From Solea solea (Eukaryota > Chordata > Actinopteri > Pleuronectiformes > Soleidae), in NCBI RefSeq assembly GCF_958295425.1, contig NW_026704059.1, forward strand, positions 186,001 through 250,000: DNA of 64,000 bases. The letters run 5' to 3'. Below the pieces are notes generated by a model. It made no database searches, was not told where the DNA came from, and saw only the letters and a program-made list of their open reading frames with translations. The stretch's first letter is position 1. Every line of letters starts with the position of its first letter. Positions 11,201 through 23,742 of this stretch are shown piece by piece. The position numbers and the translations under genes were made by a program.

Positions 11201-13488
11201 TTTGTGTCTGTTTTTGTGCAAGTATAGGGCTGTTTTCTGATTTTTTTCAATTTTCTACTGTCCCATAACATAAACCTCACAAATAAAGTTAACATCTTAT
11301 AAGATATACTTCTGTACCCTCAGTGTTTGATTTTGCAATGATTTCACTGTTTGGATGTGTTTTTCTATTTGTGTCTGTTTTTGTGCAAGTATACGGCTGT
11401 TTTCTGATTTTTTTCAATTTTCTACTGTCCCATAACATAAACCTCACAAATAAAGTTAAAATCTTATAAGATATAGGTATATGCCTTCAGTGTTTGATTT
11501 TGCAATGATTTCACTGTTTGGATTTGTTTTTCTATTTGTGTCTGTTTTTGTGCAAGTATACTGCTCTTTTCTGATTTTTTTCAATTTTCTACTGTCCCAT
11601 AACATAAACCTCACAAATAAAGTTAACATCTTATAAGATATACTTCTGTACCCTCAGTGTTTGATTTTGCAATGATTTCACTGTTTGGATGTGTTTTTCT
11701 ATTTGTGTCTGTTTTTGTGCACATTCAGCAAGTATACGGCTCTTTTCTGATTTTTTTCAATTTTCTACTGTCCCATAACATAAACCTCACAAATAAAGTT
11801 AACATCTTATAAGATATACTTCTGTACCCTCAGTGTTTGATTTTGCAATGTTTTCAATGTTTGGATGTGTTTTTCTATTTGTGTCTGTTTTTGTGCAAGT
11901 ATACGGCTGTTTTCTGATTTTTTTCAATTTTCTACTGTCCCATAACATAAACCTCACAAATAAAGTTAACATCTTATAAGATATACTTCTGTACCCTCAG
12001 TGTTTGATTTTGCAATGATTTCACTGTTTGGATGTGTTTTTCTATTTGTGTCTGTTTATGTGCAAGTATACGGCTGTTTTCTGATTTTTTTCAATTTTCT
12101 ACTGTCCCATAACATAAACCTCACAAATAAAGTTAACATCTTATAAGATATACTTCTGTACCCTCAGTGTTTGATTTTGCAATGATTTCACTGTTTGGAT
12201 TTGTTTTTCTATTTGTGTCTGTTTTTGTGCAAGTATACGGCTCTTTTCTGATTTTTTTCAATTTTCTGCTGTCCCATAACATAAACCTCACAAATAAAGT
12301 TAACATCTTATAAGATATACTTCTGTACCCTCAGTGTTTGATTTTGCAATGATTTCACTGTTTGGATGTGTTTTTCTATTTGTGTCTGTTTTTGTGCACA
12401 TTCAGCAAGTATACGGCTGTTTTCTGATTTTTTTCAATTTTCTACTGTCCCATAACATAAACCTCACAAATAAAGTTAAAATCTTATAAGATATAGGTAT
12501 ATGCCTTCAGTGTTTGATTTTGCAATGATTTCAATGTTTGGATGTGTTTTTCTATTTGTGTCTGTTTTTGTGCAAGTATACGGCTGTTTTCTGATTTTTT
12601 TCAATTTTCTACTGTCCCATAACATAAACCTCACAAATAAAGTTAAAATCTTATAAGATATAGGTATATGCCTTCAGTGTTTGATTTTGCAATGATTTCA
12701 ATGTTTGGATGTGTTTTTCTATTTGTGTCTGTTTTTGTGCAAGTATACGGCTGTTTTCTGATTTTTTTCAATTTTCTACTGTCCCATAACATAAACCTCA
12801 CAAATAAAGTTAACATCTTATAAGATATACTTCTCTACCCTCAGTGTTTGATTTTGCAATGATTTCAATGTTTGGATGTGTTTTTCTATTTGTGTCTGTT
12901 TTTGTGCAAGTATACGGCTGTTTTCTGATTTTTTTCAATTTTCTACTGTCCCATAACATAAACCTCACAAATAAAGTTAACATCTTATAAGATATACTTC
13001 TGTACCCTCAGTGTTTGATTTTGCAATGATTTCACTGTTTGGATGTGTTTTTCTATTTGTGTCTGTTTATGTGCAAGTATACGGCTGTTTTCTGATTTTT
13101 TTCAATTTTCTACTGTCCCATAACATAAACCTCACAAATAAAGTTAACATCTTATAAGATATACTTCTGTACCCTCAGTGTTTGATTTTGCAATGATTTC
13201 ACTGTTTGGATTTGTTTTTCTATTTGTGTCTGTTTTTGTGCAAGTATACGGCTCTTTTCTGATTTTTTTCAATTTTCTGCTGTCCCATAACATAAACCTC
13301 ACAAATAAAGTTAACATCTTATAAGATATACTTCTGTACCCTCAGTGTTTGATTTTGCAATGATTTCACTGTTTGGATGTGTTTTTCTATTTGTGTCTGT
13401 TTTTGTGCACATTCAGCAAGTATACGGCTGTTTTCTGATTTTTTTCAATTTTCTACTGACCATAACATAAACCTCACAAATAAAGTTA
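8224..13488 (+). repeat. Array segment 2: C-rich 9/10-monomer higher-order repeat
   Basis: Order: GS CL CL CS CS CL GS CtL MS; GS CL CS CS CS CL GS CtL MS CS; GS CL CS CS CS CL GS GS CtS CS CS CL. Units start at 8224, 9763 and 11459, so the first two measure 1539 and 1696 bp. Each begins with a G monomer carrying ggatttg and the rare tactgctc, which removes the monomer's only CpG. A second rare marker, tgctgtccc, lies in monomers at 8910, 10440, 12136 and 13147 (and earlier at 7046). A 1-bp deletion, ctgaccat, is shared by monomers at 10607 and 13314, showing that the 10440-10948 trio recurs at 13147 (offset 2707). Confidence 0.88.
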
Positions 13489-13998
13489 AAATCTTATAAG
13501 ATATAGGTATATGCCTTCAGTGTTTGATTTTGCAATGATTTCAATGTTTGGATGTGTTTTTCTATTTGTGTCTGTTTTTGTGCAAGTATACGGCTGTTTT
13601 CTGATTTTTTTCAATTTTCTACTGTCCCATAACATAAACCTCACAAATAAAGTTAAAATCTTATAAGATATAGTTATTTACCCTCAGTGTTTGATTTTGC
13701 AATGATTTCACTGTTTGGATGTGTTTTTCTATTTGTGTCTGTTTTTGTGCACATTCAGCAAGTATACGGCTGTTTTCTGATTTTTTTCAATTTTCTACTG
13801 TCCCATAACATAAACCTCACAAATAAAGTTAAAATCTTATAAGATATAGGTATATGCCTTCAGTGTTTGATTTTGCAATGATTTCAATGTTTGGATGTGT
13901 TTTTCTATTTGTGTCTGTTTTTGTGCAAGTATACGGCTGTTTTCTGATTTTTTTCAATTTTCTACTGTCCCATAACATAAACCTCACAAATAAAGTTA

Positions 13999-16909
13999 AA
14001 ATCTTATAAGATATACTTCTCTACCCTCAGTGTTTGATTTTGCAATGATTTCACTGTTTGGATGTGTTTTGCTATTTGTGTCTGTTTTTGTGCACATTCA
14101 GCAAGTATACGGCTGTTTTCTGATTTTTTTCAATTTTCTACTGTCCCATAACATAAACCTCACAAATAAAGTTAAAATCTTATAAGATATAGTTATATGC
14201 CTTCAGTGTTTGATTTTGCAATGATTTCACTGTTTGGATGTGTTTTTCTATTTGTGTCTGTTTATGTGCAAGTATACGGCTGTTTTCTGATTTTTTTCAA
14301 TTTTCTACTGTCCCATAACATAAACCTCACAAATAAAGTTAACATCTTATAAGATATACTTCTGTACCCTCAGTGTTTGATTTTGCAATGATTTCACTGT
14401 TTGGATTTGTTTTTCTATTTGTGTCTGTTTTTGTGCAAGTATACGGCTCTTTTCTGATTTTTTTCAATTTTCTACTGTCCCATAACATAAACCTCACAAA
14501 TAAAGTTAACATCTTATAAGATATACTTCTGTACCCTCAGTGTTTGATTTTGCAATGATTTCACTGTTTGGATGTGTTTTTCTATTTGTGTCTGTTTTTG
14601 TGCACATTCAGCAAGTATACGGCTGTTTTCTGATTTTTTTCAATTTTCTACTGTCCCATAACATAAACCTCACAAATAAAGTTAAAATCTTATAAGATAT
14701 AGTTATTTACCCTCAGTGTTTGGTTTTGCAATGATTTCACTGTTTGGATGTGTTTTTCTATTTGTGTCTGTTTTTGTGCACATTCAGCAAGTATACGGCT
14801 GTTTTCTGATTTTTTTCAATTTTCTACTGTCCCATAACATAAACCTCACAAATAAAGTTAACATCTTATAAGATATACTTCTGTACCCTCAGTGTTTGAT
14901 TTTGCAATGATTTCACTTTTTGGATGTGTTTTTCTATTTGTGTCTGTTTTTGTGCACATTCAGCAAGTATACGGCTGTTTTCTGATTTTTTTCAATTTTC
15001 TACTGTCCCATAACATAAACCTCACAAATAAAGTTAAAATCTTATAAGATATAGTTATATGCCTTCAGTGTTTGATTTTGCAATGATTTCACTGTTTGGA
15101 TGTGTTTTTCTATTTGTGTCTGTTTATGTGCAAGTATACGGCTGTTTTCTGATTTTTTTCAATTTTCTACTGTCCCATAACATAAACCTCACAAATAAAG
15201 TTAACATCTTATAAGATATACTTCTCTACCCTCAGTGTTTGATTTTGCAATGATTTCACTGTTTGGATGTGTTTTTCTATTTGTGTCTGTTTTTGTGCAC
15301 ATTCAGCAAGTATACGGCTGTTTTCTGATTTTTTTCAATTTTCTACTGTCCCATAACATAAACCTCACAAATAAAGTTAAAATCTTATAAGATATAGTTA
15401 TTTACCCTCAGTGTTTGGTTTTGCAATGATTTCACTGTTTGGATGTGTTTTTCTATTTGTGTCTGTTTTTGTGCACATTCAGCAAGTATACGGCTGTTTT
15501 CTGATTTTTTTCAATTTTCTACTGTCCCATAACATAAACCTCACAAATAAAGTTAAAATCTTATAAGATATAGGTATATGCCTTCAGTGTTTGATTTTGC
15601 AATGATTTCAATGTTTGGATGTGTTTTTCTATTTGTGTCTGTTTTTGTGCAAGTATACGGCTGTTTTCTGATTTTTTTCAATTTTCTACTGTCCCATAAC
15701 ATAAACCTCACAAATAAATTTAAAATCTTATAAGATATAGTTATATGCCTTCAGTGTTTGATTTTGCAATGATTTCACTGTTTGGATGTGTTTTTCTATT
15801 TGTGTCTGTTTATGTGCAAGTATACGGCTGTTTTCTGATTTTTTTCAATTTTCTACTGTCCCATAACATAAACCTCACAAATAAAGTTAACATCTTATAA
15901 GATATACTTCTGTACCCTCAGTGTTTGATTGTGCAATGATTTCACTGTTTGGATTTGTTTTTCTATTTGTGTCTGTTTTTGTGCAAGTATACGGCTCTTT
16001 TCTGATTTTTTTCAATTTTCTACTGTCCCATAACATAAACCTCACAAATAAAGTTAACATCTTATAAGATATACTTCTGTACCCTCAGTGTTTGATTTTG
16101 CAATGATTTCACTGTTTGGATGTGTTTTTCTATTTGTGTCTGTTTTTGTGCACATTCAGCAAGTATACGGCTGTTTTCTGATTTTTTTCAATTTTCTACT
16201 GTCCCATAACATAAACCTCACAAATAAAGTTAAAATCTTATAAGATATAGTTATATGCCTTCAGTGTTTGATTTTGCAATGATTTCACTGTTTGGATGTG
16301 TTTTTCTATTTGTGTCTGTTTATGTGCAAGTATACGGCTGTTTTCTGATTTTTTTCAATTTTCTACTGTCCAATAACATAAACCTCACAAATAAAGTTAA
16401 CATCTTATAAGATATACTTCTCTACCCTCAGTGTTTGATTTTGCAATGATTTCACTGTTTGGATTTGTTTTTCTATTTGTGTCTGTTTTTGTGCAAGTAT
16501 ACGGCTGTTTTCTGATTTTTTTCAATTTTCTACTGTCCCATAACATAAACCTCACAAATAAAGTTAACATCTTATAAGATATACTTCTCTACCCTCAGTG
16601 TTTGATTTTGCAATGATTTCACTGTTTGGATGTGTTTTTCTATTTGTGTCTGTTTTTGTGCACATTCAGCAAGTATACGGCTGTTTTCTGATTTTTTTCA
16701 ATTTTCTACTGTCCCATAACATAAACCTCACAAATAAAGTTAAAATCTTATAAGATATAGGTATATGCCTTCAGTGTTTGATTTTGCAATAATTTCAATG
16801 TTTGGATGTGTTTTTCTATTTGTGTCTGTTTTTGTGCAAGTATACGGCTGTTTTCTGATTTTTTTCAATTTTCTACTGTCCCATAACATAAACCTCACAA
16901 ATAAAGTTA
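13999..16909 (+). repeat. 17-monomer block, first copy (partner 18273-21183)
   Basis: 2911 bp whose monomer order matches 18273-21183 position for position (the first unit differs in head, Ct versus M). Private markers shared at exactly 4274 bp offset: aaatttaaaa at the end of the monomer starting 15556, gattgtgc in the one at 15890, gtccaata in the one at 16233, and caataattt in the one at 16743. Four rare markers in the same order make independent origin very unlikely. Confidence 0.9.
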
Positions 16910-18272
16910 AAATCTTATAAGATATAGGTATATGCCTTCAGTGTTTGATTTTGCAATGATTTCAATGTTTGGATGTGTTTTTCTATTTGTGTCTGTTTTT
17001 GTGCAAGTATACGGCTGTTTTCTGATTTTTTTCAATTTTCTACTGTCCCATAACATAAACCTCACAAATAAAGTTAAAATCTTATAAGATATACTTCTCT
17101 ACCCTCAGTGTTTGATTTTGCAATGATTTCACTGTTTGGATGTGTTTTGCTGTTTGTGTCTGTTTTTGTGCACATTCAGCAAGTATACGGCTGTTTTCTG
17201 ATTTTTTTCAATTTTCTACTGTCCCATAACATAAACCTCACAAATAAAGTTAAAATCTTATAAGATATAGTTATATGCCTTCAGTGTTTGATTTTGCAAT
17301 GATTTCACTGTTTGGATGTGTTTTTCTATTTGTGTCTGTTTATGTGCAAGTATACGGCTGTTTTCTGATTTTTTTCAATTTTTTACTGTCCCATAACATA
17401 AACCTCACAAATAAAGTTAACATCTTATAAGATATACTTCTGTACCCTCAGTGTTTGATTTTGCAATGATTTCACTGTTTGGATTTGTTTTTCTATTTGT
17501 GTCTGTTTTTGTGCAAGTATACGGCTCTTTTCTGATTTTTTTCAATTTTCTACTGTCCCATAACATAAACCTCACAAATAAAGTTAACATCTTATAAGAT
17601 ATACTTCTGTACCCTCAGTGTTTGATTTTGCAATGATTTCACTGTTTGGATTTGTTTTTCTATTTGTGTCTGTTTTTGTGCAAGTATACGGCTCTTTTCT
17701 GATTTTTTTCAATTTTCTACTGTCCCATAACATAAACCTCACAAATAAAGTTAACATCTTATAAGATATACTTCTGTACCCTCAGTGTTTGATTTTGCAA
17801 TGATTTCACTGTTTGGATGTGTTTTTCTATTTGTGTCTGTTTTTGTGCACATTCAGCAAGTATACGGCTGTTTTCTGATTTTTTTCAATTTTCTACTGTC
17901 CCATAACATAAACCTCACAAATAAAGTTAAAATCTTATAAGATATAGTTATTTACCCTCAGTGTTTGGTTTTGCAATGATTTCACTGTTTGGATGTGTTT
18001 TTCTATTTGTGTCTGTTTTTGTGCACATTCAGCAAGTATACGGCTGTTTTCTGATTTTTTTCAATTTTCTACTGTCCCATAACATAAACCTCACAAATAA
18101 AGTTAAAATCTTATAAGCTATAGTTATTTACCCTCAGTGTTTGATTTTGCAATGATTTCACTGTTTGGATGTGTTTTTCTATTTGTGTCTGTTTTTGTGC
18201 AAGTATACGGCTGTTTTCTGATTTTTTTCAATTTTCTACTGTCCCATAACATAAACCTCACAAATGAAGTTA

Positions 18273-21183
18273 AAATCTTATAAGATATAGTTATATGCCT
18301 TCAGTGTTTGATTTTGCAATGATTTCACTGTTTGGATGTGTTTTGCTATTTGTGTCTGTTTTTGTGCACATTCAGCAAGTATACGGCTGTTTTCTGATTT
18401 TTTTCAATTTTCTACTGTCCCATAACATAAACCTCACAAATAAAGTTAAAATCTTATAAGATATAGTTATATGCCTTCAGTGTTTGATTTTGCAATGATT
18501 TCACTGTTTGGATGTGTTTTTCTATTTGTGTCTGTTTATGTGCAAGTATACGGCTGTTTTCTGATTTTTTTCAATTTTCTACTGTCCCATAACATAAACC
18601 TCACAAATAAAGTTAACATCTTATAAGATATACTTCTGTACCCTCAGTGTTTGATTTTGCAATGATTTCACTGTTTGGATTTGTTTTTCTATTTGTGTCT
18701 GTTTTTGTGCAAGTATACGGCTGTTTTCTGATTTTTTTCAATTTTCTACTGTCCCATAACATAAACCTCACAAATAAAGTTAACATCTTATAAGATATAC
18801 TTCTGTACCCTCAGTGTTTGATTTTGCAATGATTTCACTGTTTGGATGTGTTTTTCTATTTGTGTCTGTTTTTGTGCACATTCAGCAAGTATACGGCTGT
18901 TTTCTGATTTTTTTCAATTTTCTACTGTCCCATAACATAAACCTCACAAATAAAGTTAAAATCTTATAAGATATAGTTATTTACCCTCAGTGTTTGGTTT
19001 TGCAATGATTTCACTGTTTGGATGTGTTTTTCTATTTGTGTCTGTTTTTGTGCACATTCAGCAAGTATACGGCTGTTTTCTGATTTTTTTCAATTTTCTA
19101 CTGTCCCATAACATAAACCTCACAAATAAAGTTAACATCTTATAAGATATACTTCTGTACCCTCAGTGTTTGATTTTGCAATGATTTCACTGTTTGGATG
19201 TGTTTTTCTATTTGTGTCTGTTTTTGTGCACATTCAGCAAGTATACGGCTGTTTTCTGATTTTTTTCAATTTTCTACTGTCCCATAACATAAACCTCACA
19301 AATAAAGTTAAAATCTTATAAGATATAGTTATATGCCTTCAGTGTTTGATTTTGCAATGATTTCACTGTTTGGATGTGTTTTTCTATTTGTGTCTGTTTA
19401 TGTGCAAGTATACGGCTGTTTTCTGATTTTTTTCAATTTTCTACTGTCCCATAACATAAACCTCACAAATAAAGTTAACATCTTATAAGATATACTTCTC
19501 TACCCTCAGTGTTTGATTTTGCAATGATTTCACTGTTTGGATGTGTTTTTCTATTTGTGTCTGTTTTTGTGCACATTCAGCAAGTATACGGCTGTTTTCT
19601 GATTTTTTTCAATTTTCTACTGTCCCATAACATAAACCTCACAAATAAAGTTAAAATCTTATAAGATATAGTTATTTACCCTCAGTGTTTGGTTTTGCAA
19701 TGATTTCACTGTTTGGATGTGTTTTTCTATTTGTGTCTGTTTTTGTGCACATTCAGCAAGTATACGGCTGTTTTCTGATTTTTTTCAATTTTCTACTGTC
19801 CCATAACATAAACCTCACAAATAAAGTTAAAATCTTATAAGATATAGGTATATGCCTTCAGTGTTTGATTTTGCAATGATTTCAATGTTTGGATGTGTTT
19901 TTCTATTTGTGTCTGTTTTTGTGCAAGTATACGGCTGTTTTCTGATTTTTTTCAATTTTCTACCGTCCCATAACATAAACCTCACAAATAAATTTAAAAT
20001 CTTATAAGATATAGTTATATGCCTTCAGTGTTTGATTTTGCAATGATTTCACTGTTTGGATGTGTTTTTCTATTTGTGTCTGTTTATGTGCAAGTATACG
20101 GCTGTTTTCTGATTTTTTTCAATTTTCTACTGTCCCATAACATAAACCTCACAAATAAAGTTAACATCTTATAAGATATACTTCTGTACCCTCAGTGTTT
20201 GATTGTGCAATGATTTCACTGTTTGGATTTGTTTTTCTATTTGTGTCTGTTTTTGTGCAAGTATACGGCTCTTTTCTGATTTTTTTCAATTTTCTACTGT
20301 CCCATAACATAAACCTCACAAATAAAGTTAACATCTTATAAGATATACTTCTGTACCCTCAGTGTTTGATTTTGCAATGATTTCACTGTTTGGATGTGTT
20401 TTTCTATTTGTGTCTGTTTTTGTGCACATTCAGCAAGTATACGGCTGTTTTCTGATTTTTTTCAATTTTCTACTGTCCCATAACATAAACCTCACAAATA
20501 AAGTTAAAATCTTATAAGATATAGTTATATGCCTTCAGTGTTTGATTTTGCAATGATTTCACTGTTTGGATTTGTTTTTCTATTTGTGTCTGTTTTTGTG
20601 CAAGTATACGGCTGTTTTCTGATTTTTTTCAATTTTCTACTGTCCAATAACATAAACCTCACAAATAAAGTTAACATCTTATAAGATATACTTCTCTACC
20701 CTCAGTGTTTGATTTTGCAATGATTTCACTGTTTGGATTTGTTTTTCTATTTGTGTCTGTTTTTGTGCAAGTATACGGCTGTTTTCTGATTTTTTTCAAT
20801 TTTCTACTGTCCCATAACATAAACCTCACAAATAAAGTTAACATCTTATAAGATATACTTCTCTACCCTCAGTGTTTGATTTTGCAATGATTTCACTGTT
20901 TGGATGTGTTTTTCTATTTGTGTCTGTTTTTGTGCACATTCAGCAAGTATACGGCTGTTTTCTGATTTTTTTCAATTTTCTACTGTCCCATAACATAAAC
21001 CTCACAAATAAAGTTAAAATCTTATAAGATATAGGTATATGCCTTCAGTGTTTGATTTTGCAATAATTTCAATGTTTGGATGTGTTTTTCTATTTGTGTC
21101 TGTTTTTGTGCAAGTATACGGCTGTTTTCTGATTTTTTTCAATTTTCTACTGTCCCATAACATAAACCTCACAAATAAAGTAA
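18273..21183 (+). repeat. 17-monomer block, second copy (partner 13999-16909)
   Basis: Second copy of the 2911-bp block, 4274 bp (25 monomers) downstream. Shared markers are in monomers at 19830 (aaatttaaaa), 20164 (gattgtgc), 20507 (gtccaata) and 20841-21183 (caataattt). Differences are small: taccgtccc at 19830, a ggatttg/tttttg body instead of tttatg at 20507, ggctgtttt instead of ggctctttt at 18616, and the final gtaaaaatc junction. Confidence 0.9.
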
Positions 21184-23742
21184 AAATCTTATAAGATATA
21201 GTTATATGCCTTCAGTGTTTGATTTTGCAATGATTTCACTGTTTGGATGTGTTTTTCTATTTGTGTCTGTTTATGTGCAAGTATACGGCTGTTTTCTGAT
21301 TTTTTTCAATTTTCTACTGTCCCATAACATAAACCTCACAAATAAAGTTAACATCTTATAAGATATACTTCTGTACCCTCAGTGTTTGATTTTGCAATGA
21401 TTTCACTGTTTGGATGTGTTTTTCTATTTGTGTCTGTTTTTGTGCACATTCAGCAAGTATACGGCTGTTTTCTGATTTTTTTCAATTTTCTACTGTCCCA
21501 TAACATAAACCTCACAAATAAAGTTAAAATCTTATAAGATATAGTTATATGCCTTCAGTGTTTGATTTTGCAATGATTTCACTGTTTGGATGTGTTTTTC
21601 TATTTGTGTCTGTTTATGTGCAAGTATACGGCTGTTTTCTGATTTTTTTCAATTTTCTACTGTCCCATAACATAAACCTCACAAATAAAGTTAACATCTT
21701 ATAAGATATACTTCTCTACCCTCAGTGTTTGATTTTGCAATGATTTCACTGTTTGGATTTGTTTTTCTATTTGTGTCTGTTTTTGTGCAAGTATACGGCT
21801 GTTTTCTGATTTTTTTCAATTTTCTACTGTCCCATAACATAAACCTCACAAATAAAGTTAACATCTTATAAGATATACTTCTGTACCCTCAGTGTTTGAT
21901 TTTGCAATGATTTCACTGTTTGGATGTGTTTTTCTATTTGTGTCTGTTTTTGTGCACATTCAGCAAGTATACGGCTGTTTTCTGATTTTTTTCAATTTTC
22001 TACTGTCCCATAACATAAACCTCACAAATAAAGTTAAAATCTTATAAGATATAGTTATATGCCTTCAGTGTTTGATTTTGCAATGATTTCACTGTTTGGA
22101 TGTGTTTTTCTATTTGTGTCTGTTTTTGTGCACATTCAGCAAGTATACGGCTGTTTTCTGATTTTTTTCAATTTTCTACTGTCCCATAACATAAACCTCA
22201 CAAATAAAGTTAAAATCTTATAGGATATAGTTATATGCCTTCAGTGTTTGATTTTGCAATGATTTCACTGTTTGGATGTGTTTTTCTATTTGTGTCTGTT
22301 TATGTGCAAGTATACGGCTCTTTTCTGATTTTTTTCAATTTTCTACTGTCCCATAACATAAACCTCACAAATAAAGTTAACATCTTATAAGATATACTTC
22401 TGTACCCTCAGTGTTTGATTTTGCAATGATTTCACTGTTTGGATGTGTTTTTCTATTTGTGTCTGTTTTTGTGCACATTCAGCAAGTATACGGCTGTTTT
22501 CTGATTTTTTTCAATTTTCTACTGTCCCATAACATAAACCTCACAAATAAAGTTAAAATCTTATAAGATATAGTTATTTACCCTCAGTGTTTGGTTTTGC
22601 AATGATTTCACTGTTTGGATGTGTTTTTCTATTTGTGTCTGTTTTTGTGCACATTCAGCAAGTATACGGCTGTTTTCTGATTTTTTTCAATTTTCTACTG
22701 TCCCATAACATAAACCTCACAAATAAAGTTAAAATCTTATAAGATATAGGTATATGCCTTCAGTGTTTGATTTTGCAATGATTTCAATGTTTGGATGTGT
22801 TTTTCTATTTGTGTCTGTTTTTGTGCAAGTATACGGCTGTTTTCTGATTTTTTTCAATTTTCTACTGTCCCATAACATAAACCTCACAAATAAATTTAAA
22901 ATCTTATAAGATATAGTTATATGCCTTCAGTGTTTGATTTTGCAATGATTTCACTGTTTGGATGTGTTTTTCTATTTGTGTCTGTTTATGTGCAAGTATA
23001 CGGCTGTTTTCTGATTTTTTTCAATTTTCTACTGTCCCATAACATAAACCTCACAAATAAAGTTAACATCTTATAAGATATACTTCTGTACCCTCAGTGT
23101 TTGATTGTGCAATGATTTCACTGTTTGGATGTGTTTTTCTATTTGTGTCTGTTTTTGTGCACATTCAGCAAGTATACGGCTGTTTTCTGATTTTTTTCAA
23201 TTTTCTACTGTCCCATAACATAAACCTCACAAATAAAGTTAAAATCTTATAAGATATAGTTATATGCCTTCAGTGTTTGATTTTGCAATGATTTCACTGT
23301 TTGGATGTGTTTTTCTATTTGTGTCTGTTTTTGTGCAAGTATACGGCTGTTTTCTGATTTTTTTCAATTTTCTACTGTCCCATAACATAAACCTCACAAA
23401 TAAAGTTAACATCTTATAAGATATACTTCTGTACCATCAGTGTTTGATTTTGCAATGATTTCACTGTTTGGATGTGTTTTTCTATTTGTGTCTGTTTTTG
23501 TGCAAGTATACGGCTGTTTTCTGATTTTTTTCAATTTTCTACTGTCCCATAACATAAACCTCACAAATAAAGTTAAAATCTTATGAGATATAGTTATATG
23601 CCTTCAGTGTTTGATTTTGCAATGATTTCACTGTTTGGATGTGTTTTTCTATTTGTGTCTGTTTTTGTGCAAGTATACGGCTGTTTTCTGATTTTTTTCA
23701 ATTTTCTACTGTCCCATAACATAAACCTCACAAATAAAGTTA

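Larger units (their letters stand above)
13489..23742 (+). repeat. Array segment 3: monomers 80-139, with a large internal duplication
   Basis: Order: GS K2L GS; CtL MS CS CL KL CL MS CtL KL GS MS CS CL MS CtS CtL GS; GS CtL MS CS CS CL KL K2S; ML MS CS CL KL CL MS CtL KL GS MS CS CL MS CtS CtL GS; MS CL MS CtS CL ML MS CL KL GS MS CL MS CaS MS. The Ct head (cttctctaccctc) is concentrated here and in segments 2 and 9. The last part, 22380-23241, repeats the K, G, M, gattgtg-C theme a third time with a long C monomer. No genes seen. Confidence 0.88.
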
